A program made the translations under genes and the position numbers. The notes beneath the pieces were generated by a model. It was not told where the DNA came from, did no database searches, and saw only the letters and a list, made by a program, of their open reading frames with translations. From assembly GCA_963932465.1 (NCBI GenBank), contig CAWVRF010001047.1:406001-470000 (forward strand): 64,000 nucleotides of DNA. The letters run 5' to 3'. Each line of letters begins with the position of its first letter. The first letter of the stretch is position 1. Source of the DNA: Maratus speciosus (Eukaryota; Arthropoda; Arachnida; Araneae; Salticidae). This document shows positions 1 through 9,609 of this stretch, piece after piece.

Positions 1-97
1 TTTGCATCATCTTCCTCTGTTGGATATTTTCCTTTTCACTTTTTTAACCCTCTCGTTGTGTAATTGTTTTATCAAAATAGCTTCAAAAATTGCGTAT

Positions 98-270
98 TTA
101 ACCCTTTCGCGACGAGCGTCTTTTAAGAAGTTTTATTCTTTTGTCACCTTTTTTTCAAAACAAAACTTTTTGTCTAATTTAATCGGTAAAATGCTCCGAT
201 TAAATAAGGAAAATTTACAATAAAAAGTAACTGGTGGGAATAATCAAGGAGGATTAATTAGACGGAAAAA
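98..270 (+). mobile_element. TTAA-flanked piggyBac-like element, left end only
   Basis: The segment begins with TTAA followed by CCCTTTCGCGACGAGCG. A second copy of the same start and about 165 bp of related sequence lies at 42781-42950, and a shorter relative starts at 62997. A TTAA border is the hallmark target of piggyBac-superfamily elements, so this is read as a left end of a non-autonomous element. No matching right end was found in the window, and similarity to the 42781 copy stops near 270. No coding potential seen. Superfamily assignment is inference. Confidence 0.4.
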
Positions 271-582
271 TTACATCCCCGAGGAAATCTTGGGTTGCGC
301 AGCAAGAGGGCTAAAATCCAATTTCTGCCTCTTTCGCCTGGTTTACTCTGTCATTTTCTTTTCTTTCTCTTCACATTTATTACTAGCAATTTTGGAGTAT
401 CCAACAGAGCTTTTTTGGAAATTGATCCGATAACCAGTGTCGATCCTGAAAAATTATTCCCACGGTTGCTTATTTCTTATTTCGAAATGGGACTAGAACT
501 ATTTTTTAACCATTTAAATTAATTTATTAATTATGGAACTATTTAAATTAATTTATATTCCTCCTCTTCATGTAAAGCAACC
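271..582. other. Unassigned AT-rich sequence
   Basis: No gene, RNA or repeat boundary was recognised here. There is a short duplicated phrase near 515-560 (ATTTAAATTAATTTAT appears twice), typical of low-complexity drift. Confidence 0.3.
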
Positions 583-1022
583 GAGAGAGGTCCAAATACC
601 GGATAGCTGGTATTTAGACTACTCTAGGTAGCCGGTATTCGGACCACTGCTATGTTTAAGTTAAAACCGGTATTACTCATTCTTATAATAAAATACCAAT
701 AATGTACGCATGACAATTGAGAGCTAAATATGATTAGAAAATAACTTCATCAACAATTCAAGCCAATATACAATCAGTATATTTTAAAAAAATGAGAAAC
801 ACACATGTGAAAAACTTTTGATGTACCAGATTACGTCGATTCGACACTTTTGTATTTACTATTTGTAAATGAGACAGACTTCAGTGACGTACTTTTCCTA
901 ACTTTCTTCTCTCAATTAAAACTACAAACGCTGCCTATCACCGTTAGGCTGCGCTGCGCTCAGTTCTCAGAACACCAAGTAGCCGGTATTTGAACCCTAT
1001 CCGGTATTTGGACCTTTTCCTC
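583..1022. mobile_element. MITE with perfect 18-bp terminal inverted repeat
   Basis: The ends carry GGTCCAAATACCGGATAG at 589-606 and its exact reverse complement at 997-1014. Relatives of the core GGTATTTGGACC recur inside (near 610-645, 665-675 and 980-1010). The element is about 440 bp and non-coding. The TIR resembles that of the 19938-23907 pogo-like element in containing GGTCCAAAT, so a pogo/Tc1-type non-autonomous element is likely. The exact termini and target duplication are not clear. Confidence 0.65.
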
Positions 1023-1735
1023 TACTATTCGGTACCGTTTCAGGTCTGTTTTCATGTCTGTTCGGATTACTGTACAGTCGCCCTTTGTCACGCGAACTGT
1101 GTTACCTTAAATATCGTGGGGTAAATAAGACTTAGAGCAATACTTAAAGTAAATAAGGAAGTAAATCTAAACAGTGTGCGTAATGAAGTAAATGTAAGCA
1201 ACGTGCGTAACGAAGTAAAAACAACAACAGCAACAAAACAGCGGGTGCAACTTAGATGGTTATCTTAAAAATATTACTTTAGGAGAAGCAAAAAGTATGT
1301 GAAACTACTGAAGCTGCAAATTTGCGCTAACCAAACTAAATTAATTAATCGATTTACGAAATTAAAAATGTATTTTAAATTTATTTCTATCAGGTGAAAC
1401 TCGATTACGGAAGAAGAATAAGCTGTTTTCACTTAAAATAATGTAAATAATTCAGTATTTGTCTCCGCCTACTATTCCATAATGAAATTAAAACTTAATA
1501 AATAAAACAAATTAATGAATAAAATAAATGAATAAAATGATTAAAATACAAATTTAACAGATAATGTAATCGAATAGTTTTAATTTTTGAATGAAAAAGA
1601 AAAAAAAACGTACTTTCAAATGTAATATGTTTAAAACTGTTTTTGACTTTACTAATTAATTGCAGTTTCTAAAAATAACTAGTTATGTTAATGTCACATA
1701 GCAAGATAACAGTTACTTGGAATTAATGTCTCAGA
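1023..1735. repeat. Unassigned sequence with a fragment of repeat family Y
   Basis: The part from about 1310 to 1620 (TCTCCGCCTACTATTCCATA, then an A/T-rich tail with AATAAATAAAA) matches sequence at about 27130-27260 and 62020-62110 and is called family Y here. The rest shows no recognised feature; a short direct repeat (GTGCGTAA.GAAGTAAA) occurs at 1175-1220. Confidence 0.4.
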
Positions 1736-1739
1736 TTCC

Positions 1740-2040
1740 AAACCCTCAATTAAGTGCAATTTGTTCTGGAATTTGTTTTATCTGATAGCTTATATCTGCC
1801 TTATTATTTTGAGTGGGCGGTATATACACAGAATACCTCTATTCATATTGTCTATCAGAACATGATCAAATATTCATATTGGAGAATAGCTAATGATATC
1901 ATGTTCAATTTGGAATCTCAGTACTTAGGAAAATATTTGTCTACAATGTTTCTTGAAGACGACGCTTTTAATACATATTTTTTAAGTGTATGTCTAAATA
2001 ATTATTACATAACTGTGTTCAAAAAATGAAGTAAAGGGAA
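1740..2040 (+). repeat. Dispersed repeat family Z, copy 1
   Basis: This roughly 300-bp block shares the ordered phrases CTCAGATTCCAAA, TTATTTTGAG, GAACATGATCAAA and ATAGCTAATGAT.TCAT with blocks at 4160-4440 and 8180-8480, all on the same strand. Copies are diverged by many substitutions and small indels. A 91-codon open frame crosses it, but the frame is not preserved in the other copies, so it is not treated as a gene. The family was not recognised. Confidence 0.55.
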
Positions 2041-2395
2041 TTAACCTTTAACTGATGTTACCGGCCTCACAAACCGCTCTTTTTTTTCATTTTTGTAATT
2101 TAACTTGTAACTTTTAGTTTAATTACAAACACTATCCTAATTTTTTCCGTTTGGAACTTTAATACTATCACTGAGACTTTTGAATTGATGAATTTTAATT
2201 ATAAGAGTGCTGTACAAAAAGTTAAATACAAAAACACTATCCTATGAGTTAATCTCGACTTTTATACATCTTTCGATAGAGCGGTCCGACAAACCGCTTC
2301 ATAGTAGTTATGTGACAATTTTTGTCATATCAGTTAAAGTTTAAAACTGAAATATCAAATTTAAAGAAATATAAGGTAAACGATATGAGTTGTAA

Positions 2396-2640
2396 ATTTA
2401 CAACTGGGCGAAAAATGTCCATGCCAGGATTTTAACCAGGGATCTCTTGGCTGAAGCCGCCAATGCTCTACCAACTGAACCATCCCGGATGAATCTGGAG
2501 GACCTAATTCACGCAGATAACCTTATTGATCATGGTTTCTGGTCTGATATATTAATCAGCTCATCAGGATAAATCGCAGAAAACGTAATTACACTACCTT
2601 AATTTTAACACAAAATTCATGTAGTGTAAGTGTGTAGAAT
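2396..2640 (-). mobile_element. tRNA-like SINE, single copy
   Basis: Read on the minus strand, a 74-nt tRNA-like domain spans 2490-2417. It has an A-box-like segment, an anticodon-arm palindrome (TTGGCGGCTTCAGCCAA) and a decayed B box (GGTTAAAATCC instead of GGTTCGAATCC). Its leader and the tail CATTTTTCGCCCAGTTG match the units at 54700-55315 and 63290-63800. Here it is a single arm with more substitutions, so probably older. A shared leader of about 150-170 bp precedes the tRNA-like part, which is unusual for a SINE. Confidence 0.75.
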
Positions 2641-2929
2641 AACTGTGTTAAAATTAATGTAGCACAAGATAAATGATTTTTAACTAAAGTCATACATGAT
2701 AAATGTGAAAGAAGTACATTTATAGGCTTATAAATACATTTTAATACACAGACCAACATGTTTCGTATGCACAATTGGCGACATTATCAAGATCATTATT
2801 GATAAATAAATTATTTCGTAAAAATAAATTGATAACGAACTTGTTATACAAAAAAAAAAAAAAAGCAATTTCTCAGGCATAACGAAAGCAGGTGCTTTAA
2901 TAAACATGGTCGTCGGTGAATGTGGATTA

Positions 2930-3122
2930 TTTCATTCAATTGTTTTTAGGTAGATTTCCTAATAAATACTACCTATTACATTCTCCCGTATGTTGGAATT
3001 TCCGAAAAATATTTGCAGATCTACGCCCACCATGACCCCTAGAACCTTAAACCATCCTCAGTTCAAAATGTTATTTATCTATCTACCTACCTATTTACAT
3101 ATATATATATATATATATATAT
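2930..3122 (+). repeat. Repeat family U adjoining a (TA)n tract
   Basis: The block runs GTAGATTTCCTAATAAATACT through CATTCTCCCGTATGTTGGAA and AGATCTACGCC to ATGACCCCTAGAACC, then a TA microsatellite at about 3098-3122. A related block lies in reverse at 6035-6180 next to another TATATA tract, and a more distant relative occurs at 35445-35575 before a long (TA)n tract. The repeated link between this sequence and (TA)n suggests an element that ends in or targets TA repeats. Family not recognised. Confidence 0.5.
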
Positions 3123-3662
3123 CACTTTTTTATGGACACGATAACTTCTATAATTCTGCAGAAATCTCTTCCAAACTGATACATAAAATCTCGGTCAAGT
3201 TCTTTAGAGGGCAAAATTGGACCAAGGGGGTGGAAACAGGGAGAGGTTTTGTGAAAACATAAAAAAACTCCCCAATTTCTTAATTATGATACATATCGAA
3301 TCAGCTTAAAGTTATTATTACTTCTAGGAAAAGGGCCAAAAGTTTATATATGACAGATTTTTGATATAATTAAAAATGGTCTCAAAGGGCGAAAAAAATA
3401 GGGTCTTAAGAAGAAAAAAATTCATAACTTCGTCAATTCACAAGATATCAAATCTACTTATTATTGCTGTCAACCAAGGTTCAATTAGGATGAAACACCC
3501 TGTATTTGTGACATGGATTGCGACCTTATGTTCTATGGCAATTTTTCTTCCTCTTGATTCTTTCTATTACCCCTCTTAATTTGTCAGTCGAATTTTGGAA
3601 CACCCTGTATATTAAAGAAAAATAAACAACGTATAAGACACAAATATAAATATATATATATA

Positions 3663-3709
3663 AAGCATACAGCTGTTTCGAAACCTCTAAGTTTTCATCA
3701 TCAGTGCTT
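3663..3709 (-). ncRNA. Hammerhead-like motif, inverted partner
   Basis: This is the mirror copy in the left arm. Reading the minus strand from 3709: AAGCA, CTGATGA, T, stem II GAAAAC/GGTTTC with one A-G mismatch, GAAAC, loop AGCT, GTA, TGCTT. All core residues are kept; only stem II is weakened. It may still fold, but less stably than the plus-strand copy. Confidence 0.6.
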
Positions 3710-3831
3710 AAAAATCAATGGTAAAATTAAAACCATTTCGCCGTTGACAGTAAAGCTGTAAGGTACGCCTTTCTGGCTCTCTGTCTCCACTCCCCCTTTT
3801 ACCCAGAGTTTTAATTTTACCATTGATTTTT

Positions 3832-3878
3832 AAGCACTGATGATGAAACCTTAGAGGTTTCGAAACAGCTGTATGCTT
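3832..3878 (+). ncRNA. Type I hammerhead ribozyme candidate, complete fold
   Basis: Stem I is AAGCA (3832-3836) with TGCTT (3874-3878). The core CTGATGA (3837-3843) is followed by one extra T, then stem II GAAACC/GGTTTC (3845-3850 with 3856-3861) closed by a 5-nt loop. GAA plus A15.1 follows at 3862-3865. Stem III is only AC/GT with loop AGCT (3865-3872), and A3873 would be the residue before the cleavage site. Every invariant core base is present. The 2-bp stem III matches the minimal hammerheads described in Penelope-like elements. The extra T between core and stem II is unusual, although it is shared with the other copies. Confidence 0.7.
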
Positions 3879-4159
3879 TTTATATATATTTATATTTGTG
3901 TCTTTATACGCTGTTTCTCTTTCTTTAATATATTGGCACAAAGTACAATCCTTCCCCACTTTTTATACCCCCTGTATAAATTATGTTTATCATCTAAGTA
4001 ACTATGATCGGAAAGTTTAATAAAATTAAGAAGTTCAGCCGGAAAATCTGCTAATGGGATTCCTCGTTTACTTTAGTTTTATGTTTAAACAACGAAAGTC
4101 ATTAATTTTATTACATCAAATAAATTAACAATTCTAATTCTAATAAGTCAAAAGCAATA

Positions 4160-4440
4160 ACGGAAGGAATAGTCTTTTGCAACTACAGTCTGGGACTACA
4201 AACCTTTTATTAAAAGCATTTCACGACGGAATTTGTTTCATCTAATAAGTACTTCTTCCCACATTATTTTGATCGCGCAGTATACGGGTAGAATAGCACA
4301 AATCATGTTAAATATGGGAACATGATCAAACCTCTATACTGGAAAATAGCTAATGATGTCATCTTTAATTTGAAATTTCATTACTTCGGCTGATAATTAA
4401 CTGCGTTTGATATTTATAGAATACTAGGGACGTTCCTATT
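4160..4440 (+). repeat. Dispersed repeat family Z, copy 2
   Basis: Shares GGGACTACAAACC, GACGGAATTTGTTTCATCT, ATTATTTTGA, GGAACATGATCAAA, ATAGCTAATGATGTCAT and TTTGATATTTATAGA with copies 1 and 3, same strand. No open frame is shared with the other copies. Confidence 0.55.
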
Positions 4441-5254
4441 CAATCCTCAAATACCTTAAATATATCCATACCATAAATATATCCATAAATATTCTACAGC
4501 AATTTTTAAAAAATAAAGTAGAAATAGATTAAAAAGTTAAATGCAAGTAAGTGACTTTATCAAATTTAATAAACAGGCATGGACTACATGAACGTGCCAA
4601 TACCAAAACTTTTTTCTATTTCATGCATGTTAATACAAAAAATCCCTGCCGGTTCGGCCTACAGGCACAGGTAGATTTCAAAGTTCTTTTTTTCTGTAAT
4701 AGTCCTTCTGTTTTTTTTTCTGTTGGTCTATCAAAAACTTGTCAATACAAAAGTTATAGATAATAATAAGAAGATTTATAATAAATTTAAGCGGATTTGG
4801 TATCCTGTGAATTGACGAAATTATGAATTTTTTTCTTCTTAAAATCCTATTTTTTTCGCCCCTTGAGCCCATTTTTAATGATATACAAATCTTTGATACA
4901 TACATTTTTGGCCCTTTTCCTAGAAGTAATAATAACGTTAAGCTGACTCGATATGTATCATAATTAAGAAGTTGTGGTTTTTTTTTCTGTTTTCACAAAA
5001 CCTCTCCCCATTTCCACCCCCTTGATTCAATTTTGCCCATTAACGAACTTTACCGAGATTTTATGTATCAGTTTGGAAGAGATTTCTGCAGAATTATGGA
5101 AGTTATAGTGTCTATAAAAAAGTGATATATCTTGTAATAAAGTATAAGGCACTTTATTTTATACATACAGTTGTATATTATAGGTTTGTGGTATTCATTT
5201 TTATTGTCATTTCATTAACAATATTGCGGTTTTTGATGGTAGTCGGTAATGTTT

Positions 5255-5264
5255 AATTAATAGT

Positions 5265-5300
<36 letters not shown>
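5255..5300 (+). repeat. (TA)n followed by (GA)n microsatellite
   Basis: A TA tract at about 5262-5281 runs into AGAGAGAGAGAGAGAGAGA, immediately before the foldback element at 5298-6030. Confidence 0.85.
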
Positions 5301-6030
5301 CATCCAAAACTCATCGTTCAAATTTCGTGGGAAAGTAGGGAATACGTTAGGAAACTGATTTTACATAGGAAAGTATGTCCGCAAATGTACGCATGCGTAT
5401 GTAGAGGGCGCTATGTGTACCCAACCTTCCATTGCGTCCCAAGACTTTCTTAAAGCTAGTATTATTTCTTCTCTTATTTCCACTTCTCATTTGGACCATC
5501 ACGAAGCCTTTTACATCTTTAAAATCTCCAAAAATCTTGTTAAAGACCTTTATTCAACGCCTTCATTATCTGACGCCTGGAACCTTCTTGTTTAATTTTG
5601 TTCTTTCCGGTTCTTTTAACCTTTATTTATTTCTTTTAATTGGTTGATTTTTACTTTTTGTTTTCATTTTTATTTTTTTATTTTTTGTTAGTTTATTTTA
5701 TTCTTATTTTTTTACTTTCTTCGTTCATGAATTTTTTAATTTTGGTTTCACACCAGAATTCTTAAACGTCATTAACGAGATTTTTGGAGTTTTTAAACAT
5801 GTAAAAGGCTTAGTGGATCTCCAGATGAGAAGTCGAAATAGGAGGAGAAATAATACTAGCTTTAGGAAAGTCAAAACAATGATTGGGACGTTTGGGTACA
5901 CATAGCCCCCTCTACCTATGCATGCGAAACATTTGTGGACATACTTTCCTATGTAAAATCGGTTTCCTGCCGTATTCCCTACCTCCTCATGAAATTTGAA
6001 CGATAAGTTTTGAATCACCCTATATATACA
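5298..6030. mobile_element. Foldback element with about 255-bp arms
   Basis: The left arm (about 5300-5552) and right arm (about 5768-6025) are reverse complements: AACTCATCGTTCAAATTTC / GAAATTTGAACGATAAGTTT, ATGTCCGCAAATGT / ACATTTGTGGACAT, and AAAATCTCCAAAAATCT / AGATTTTTGGAGTTTTT. The unique centre is T-rich and about 215 bp. The right end TTGAATCACCCTATATA resembles the CAGGGTG-type ends of Tc1/mariner-related MITEs; the left end has been overrun by the GA/TA tract. Short open frames in the arms are mirror artefacts. Confidence 0.7.
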
Positions 6031-6034
6031 TATA

Positions 6035-6180
6035 AAGTTTTGAAGTGGGGTTGGTTTTGAATTCTAAGGTTCGTGATCGGCGTAGATCTGAAAAAAGTTT
6101 TCAGACATTCCAACATAGGGGAGAATGTAAAAGGTAATGTTTCTTACGGATCTACCTAAAAGCGTGATTTTTTTAACTAT
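6035..6180 (-). repeat. Repeat family U, reverse copy
   Basis: On the minus strand it reads GTAGATCCGTAAGAAACATT, CATTCTCCCCTATGTTGGAA, AGATCTACGCCGATCACGAA. It matches 2930-3080 in order and again sits beside a TATA-rich tract. Confidence 0.55.
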
Positions 6181-6399
6181 ACGTTTTACAAACAAACAAG
6201 ATGCCTAAATGTGCATCGTGGCGCGCATCCAGTTCAAAACACAACTACACCGACTTTGGTTTTCATCTTAAATTTCTGCTTCATTTTATTAATCGAAGTA
6301 AATACGAGTTAACTTGGATCCCACTTTTCAATAAAATAAATACTTTTCGACATTCTGTTGTAGGTCAGCTGCTTGTTAATCGCCAGGTTACCTGAATGC

Positions 6400-8030
6400 G
6401 AAGAACTTAGCTGCACGAGCAGAGGATGTACCACATAACTATGAAATATCGAGAAAATCGCATAAAAATCTCTATCTCAGCACCCCTTCTGGGAGGGAAT
6501 AACCACATTTTCAACTGGGACTGGGCGGCCATTGACAAAAACTTATATGTGAAGTTCTGTTCATTTCTGCCCATAACTTCATACACTTTCCGATGATACA
6601 AAAGAACTAGTCGGATGTGTCAATCCCAAAACTTTTTTCTATCTCATACATGTTAATATTTCCTAAAAAATAAAGCATATCAGTGCTATCGGTTAGGTGA
6701 TTTACAGCAAAATCTAATCACCAACAACTTATGTCAAGTTGTAGTTGAATCTGAAGTTTAGGGAAAATCCGTTGGATTAGTTTTTGAGGTAGAACTATTG
6801 CGGAAATCGTAAAAAGATCTACATAGCAGCGCCACCTGTTGGTCAATTTACTTCAAAAACTAATCAGGACCAATTTATATGAGGGACTAACTGAATCTGA
6901 AGTGTCATGAAAATTCATGCTTTAGTCCTTGAGATACAGTTTTTGCGGAAATCGTGATAAATACATCCTAGCAGCACCACCTGTTGGTAGATTTACACAA
7001 AAGCTAAACAGTGCTAATTTCTATCGAGGATTAACAGAATCTGAAGTTTGGTGAAAATTCGGGCATTAGTTCTTGAGATAGAGCTATTGGGATAATCACA
7101 AATAATGCCGCATAGCAGCACCACTTGTTGGGCGATTTACACTAAAAATGAATCAGTACCAAATTATATCAAGGTCTAACGGAATCTGAAATTTTATAAA
7201 ATACGGTGCATTAGTTCTTAACTATTGCGGAAATCGTGAAAAATTCAGCATAGCAGCGCCACCTGTTGGACGATTTACACCAAAAAAGTAATCAGCACCA
7301 GTTTATATCAGGGACTAACTGAATCTAAAGTTTTATTAAATTCCGTTCATTAGTTCTTGAGATAGAGCGCTCACAAAATATGTTTCACACACAGACAGAC
7401 AGACTCACAGACATACTCACAGACAGACATTTTGTAAAAACTTGTTTTTATGGGTGTCTGGCCCCTAAAACGTGTAAATCCGTCGAAAACCGGAATTCGA
7501 AAATTTTCATTAATCCAATACTTTCTTCTTGTAAAGGTAGAAGAAAGTAAAAATCGCTATCACAACGCTCCTTTCCGGGGGAATATCCTCAATTTTAACT
7601 GGAACCTGACGGCCATAGTCAAAACATTTATATGAAGTTTGGTTCAATTCTATGCATAAATTTGAACAATTTCTGATGATGCAATAAACAAAATGACACA
7701 AAAATTGCTATTTTAACGCCCCCTACCGGAGATATATCCTCATTTTCAACTGGGATTTACTGTTCATAGCCAAAAACATATATATGAAGTTTTGTTTAAT
7801 TCTATGCATAACTTGATACACTTTTCGGTGACACAAAGAGTACACACACATACACACGGACAAACAGACATTTTGTAAAAACCGGAATTCGAAAATTTTC
7901 ATGAATCCAATACTTTCTTCTTGTAAAGGTAGCGGTATCTATGTCCCTTAAAAAGTTTAAATCCGTCGAAAAGCGGCAGTAGACACAAATTTCGATTGCA
8001 ATACTTTCTTCTATTATGGATAGAAAAAAA
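6400..8030 (-). mobile_element. Minisatellite-bearing element T1, reverse copy, composite
   Basis: From about 7548 down to 6650 the minus strand matches the T1 elements at 24945-26180 and 48697-49775: the start ACAAGAAGAAAGTATTGG, a GTCTGTCTGT tract, then monomers containing CTCAAGAACTAATG and CAACAGGTGGCGCTGCTATG. Copies of the monomer lie near 6830, 6975, 7125 and 7255. Flanking parts (6400-6630 and 7550-8030) carry a second monomer type with TTTTCAACTGGGA and ATATGAAGTT.TGTT and a further AAGTATTGGATTCATGAAAA start. This points to two related elements joined or nested. No coding region. Confidence 0.65.
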
Positions 8031-8179
8031 AGTTCAAAGATAAGAATTTATGAAGATCTGTTGGAAAACCTGATAATAAATGCTTTGTTCTACATGAAAT
8101 TTATTCCTATTTAAACTGTTAAATTCTTTTTATTTTTTTTTATTACATATAAATTAAAACTTCTTATTATGCCGAAAGT

Positions 8180-8480
8180 AATACAGAACCTTTCTATTAA
8201 AGTCTAAGACTCCAAATCTTTTACTGAATGCAATTAAAGACGAAATTTGCTTCATCTGATGACACTTCCCATTACATTATTTTGAGCCGGCGGCGGTACA
8301 CGTACCGAATATCGCTAATCAGGTTGTATGTGAGAATATGTACAAACATTCATACTGAAGGGCAGCTAATGATGTCATGTTTAATTTGGAAACTCAGTAT
8401 TTCGGCAAATACCGAGCAATGTTCGATATTTATAGACATTTCTATTATTAGTCAAGTATTTGTCTAAATATGTTTAGTAT
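8180..8480 (+). repeat. Dispersed repeat family Z, copy 3
   Basis: Contains AAGACTCCAAATCTTTTA, GACGAAATTTGCTTCATCT, ATTATTTTGAG, CAGCTAATGATGTCATGTTT and TTCGATATTTATAGACATT in the same order as the copies at 1740 and 4160. An apparent CTGATGA here (about 8257) is not followed by a hairpin and GAAA, so it is not a ribozyme candidate. Confidence 0.55.
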
Positions 8481-8815
8481 AACAGTATTCCGAAAATCCA
8501 AGCTTATATTAAGAAGAAGTAATTTTCGTGTCTTTTTGTGTTTGTTTGTTTGTAGGGGTAATCTCTGGAACTACAAAGCCGATTAAAAACATAATGGCGG
8601 CAAAAATGCTGGTGAGCATCTATCCTCCAACATAGCCTATATTTTATGTCGGTGCAATGTTTCCAAATAATTTTTATAGTGTATTAATTAATTTTCTTAA
8701 CCTGCAATATAAGATACATAATGTGAACTTTAAAAAGTCCACAGTATTACTTAAAAGGCGACTAAAGTAATGAAAAAGATGTTGAAAGTTTAAAATATAC
8801 ATTTTATTTAAAACT

Positions 8816-8855
8816 TCTTTGTACTTTCAAACTTTCCAAGTTCATCATCAGCGAA
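8816..8855 (-). ncRNA. Hammerhead-like motif, inverted partner, decayed
   Basis: On the minus strand CTGATGA (8851-8845), T, stem II GAACTT/AAGTTT with loop GGA, then GAAAGTACA. Compensatory-looking changes keep stem II paired relative to the plus copy (GAGCTT/AAGCTT). Stem III is disrupted. Confidence 0.45.
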
Positions 8856-9140
8856 TATTTTAATAACTAATTGTTATTGTTTATTTATTCAAATACGTGA
8901 CACTGTTTTGAAAATTAGAGAGCCAATAATTACTAGAGTTGAAATTAGAAGTACCAGTAGCAGTTTCTTAGATTGAATTTAATTAGAGGAAATATATATT
9001 ATTATTATTTGCAGTTCCATTTATTTTTATGACATCACTCTGTTCTCGTACGTCACTTTTCATGGGTAGAATAGAATATCGGTAGAAATAAACTAAAGTG
9101 ACGTATTTGTATAAATAAACAACAATTAGTTATTAAAATA

Positions 9141-9181
9141 TTCTCTGATGATGAGCTTGGAAAGCTTGAAAGTACTAAGAA
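9141..9181 (+). ncRNA. Hammerhead-like motif, possibly decayed
   Basis: Stem I TTCT (9141-9144) with AGAA (9178-9181); CTGATGA at 9145-9151; extra T; stem II GAGCTT/AAGCTT with loop GGA (one G-T pair); GAA-A at 9168-9171; stem III AG/CT with a loop of only two bases; A9177 before the expected cleavage point. The core is complete but the stem III loop is too short for a comfortable fold, so activity is doubtful. Confidence 0.5.
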
Positions 9182-9554
9182 GTTTCAAATAAAATGTATA
9201 TTTTAAACTTGTAACATCTTTTTCATTACTTTAGTTGCCTTTTAAGTAATACTGTGGACTTTTTATTATATTTTATGTTGAATCAAGGTGAAAAATTACG
9301 CTTCGTCTTATGATTTTATTTATCTCGAATATAAGTTTGCTATGCATTCTGAAATAAACATTTTCGTATTCGACAAACATGCTTAATTAACACAATTAAC
9401 ATTGACATTAAAATTAATATCATTTTTATGCACTTGTATATATAAATTCAGTTACGCAATTAAGAATGTTTAATTAAGAATTAATATCATCCTGAAACAG
9501 ATAATAATAATAATACTATAAAAACTACTTGGAAACGTTTCCAAAAATCAGTGG

Positions 9555-9558
<4 letters not shown>

Positions 9559-9588
<30 letters not shown>
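9559..9588 (+). repeat. Poly-A tract
   Basis: A run of about 30 A follows GTGGCAGC, a phrase shared with family W copies near 11725 and 58890. It is an expansion inside the repeat rather than a polyadenylation tail. Confidence 0.9.
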
Positions 9589-9589
<1 letters not shown>

Positions 9590-9609
9590 TTCTGTTTATA
9601 AATGCTTCT

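Larger units (their letters stand above)
3608..3932. mobile_element. Foldback element with a hammerhead-like motif in each arm
   Basis: A near-perfect inverted repeat of about 120-bp arms: TATATTAAAGAAA at 3608-3620 pairs with TTTCTTTAATATA at 3920-3932, continuing through CAGCTGTTTCGAAACCTCTAA and CATTGATTTTTAAGCACTGA. The spacer is about 70 bp. Each arm contains CTGATGA, a hairpin and GAAA in hammerhead order (minus 3709-3663, plus 3832-3878). Penelope-like elements are known to carry hammerheads in their terminal repeats, sometimes in inverted arrangement, so this may be a pair of Penelope-like pseudo-LTR fragments. No reverse transcriptase is visible here. Confidence 0.7.
3119..5140. repeat. 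Two-kb inverted repeat with about 340-bp arms
   Basis: The left arm (about 3119-3460) and right arm (about 4765-5140) are reverse complements with moderate divergence. Matched landmarks are ATCACTTTTTTATGGACAC / GTGTCTATAAAAAAGTGAT, TCTGCAGAAATCTCTTCCAA and TTCATAACTTCGTCAATTCAC. The interior holds the foldback element 3608-3932 and repeat Z copy 2. Both outer ends touch TA-rich tracts. This may be one foldback transposon with later insertions, or two copies of one repeat in opposite orientation. Confidence 0.6.
8732..9264. mobile_element. Second foldback element with hammerhead-like motifs
   Basis: Arms of about 160 bp (8732-8892 and 9104-9264) are reverse complements: AAAAAGTCCACAGTATTACT / AGTAATACTGTGGACTTTTT, GTACTTTCAAACTTTCCAAG / CTTGGAAAGCTTGAAAGTAC, and TAATAACTAATTGTT. 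The spacer is about 210 bp and unique. Each arm has CTGATGA, T, a 6-bp hairpin and GAAA. The sequence differs from the 3608 element except for that core, so the ribozyme-like layout is conserved between two unlike elements. Confidence 0.7.

Noticed and set aside
1754..2029. 91-codon open frame as a host gene
   Set aside because: It lies in dispersed repeat Z and the frame is not kept in the other two copies. No recognisable domain.
2060..2300. ACAAACCGCT near 2070 and 2290 as MITE termini
   Set aside because: The two copies are direct rather than inverted over most of their length and no target duplication was seen.
2540..2572. CTGATGAGCTGAT hairpin on the minus strand resembling a hammerhead core
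   Set aside because: GAAA is not in the right place after the hairpin, and the other copies of this SINE read CTGTTGAGCTGAA. A chance match in one diverged copy.
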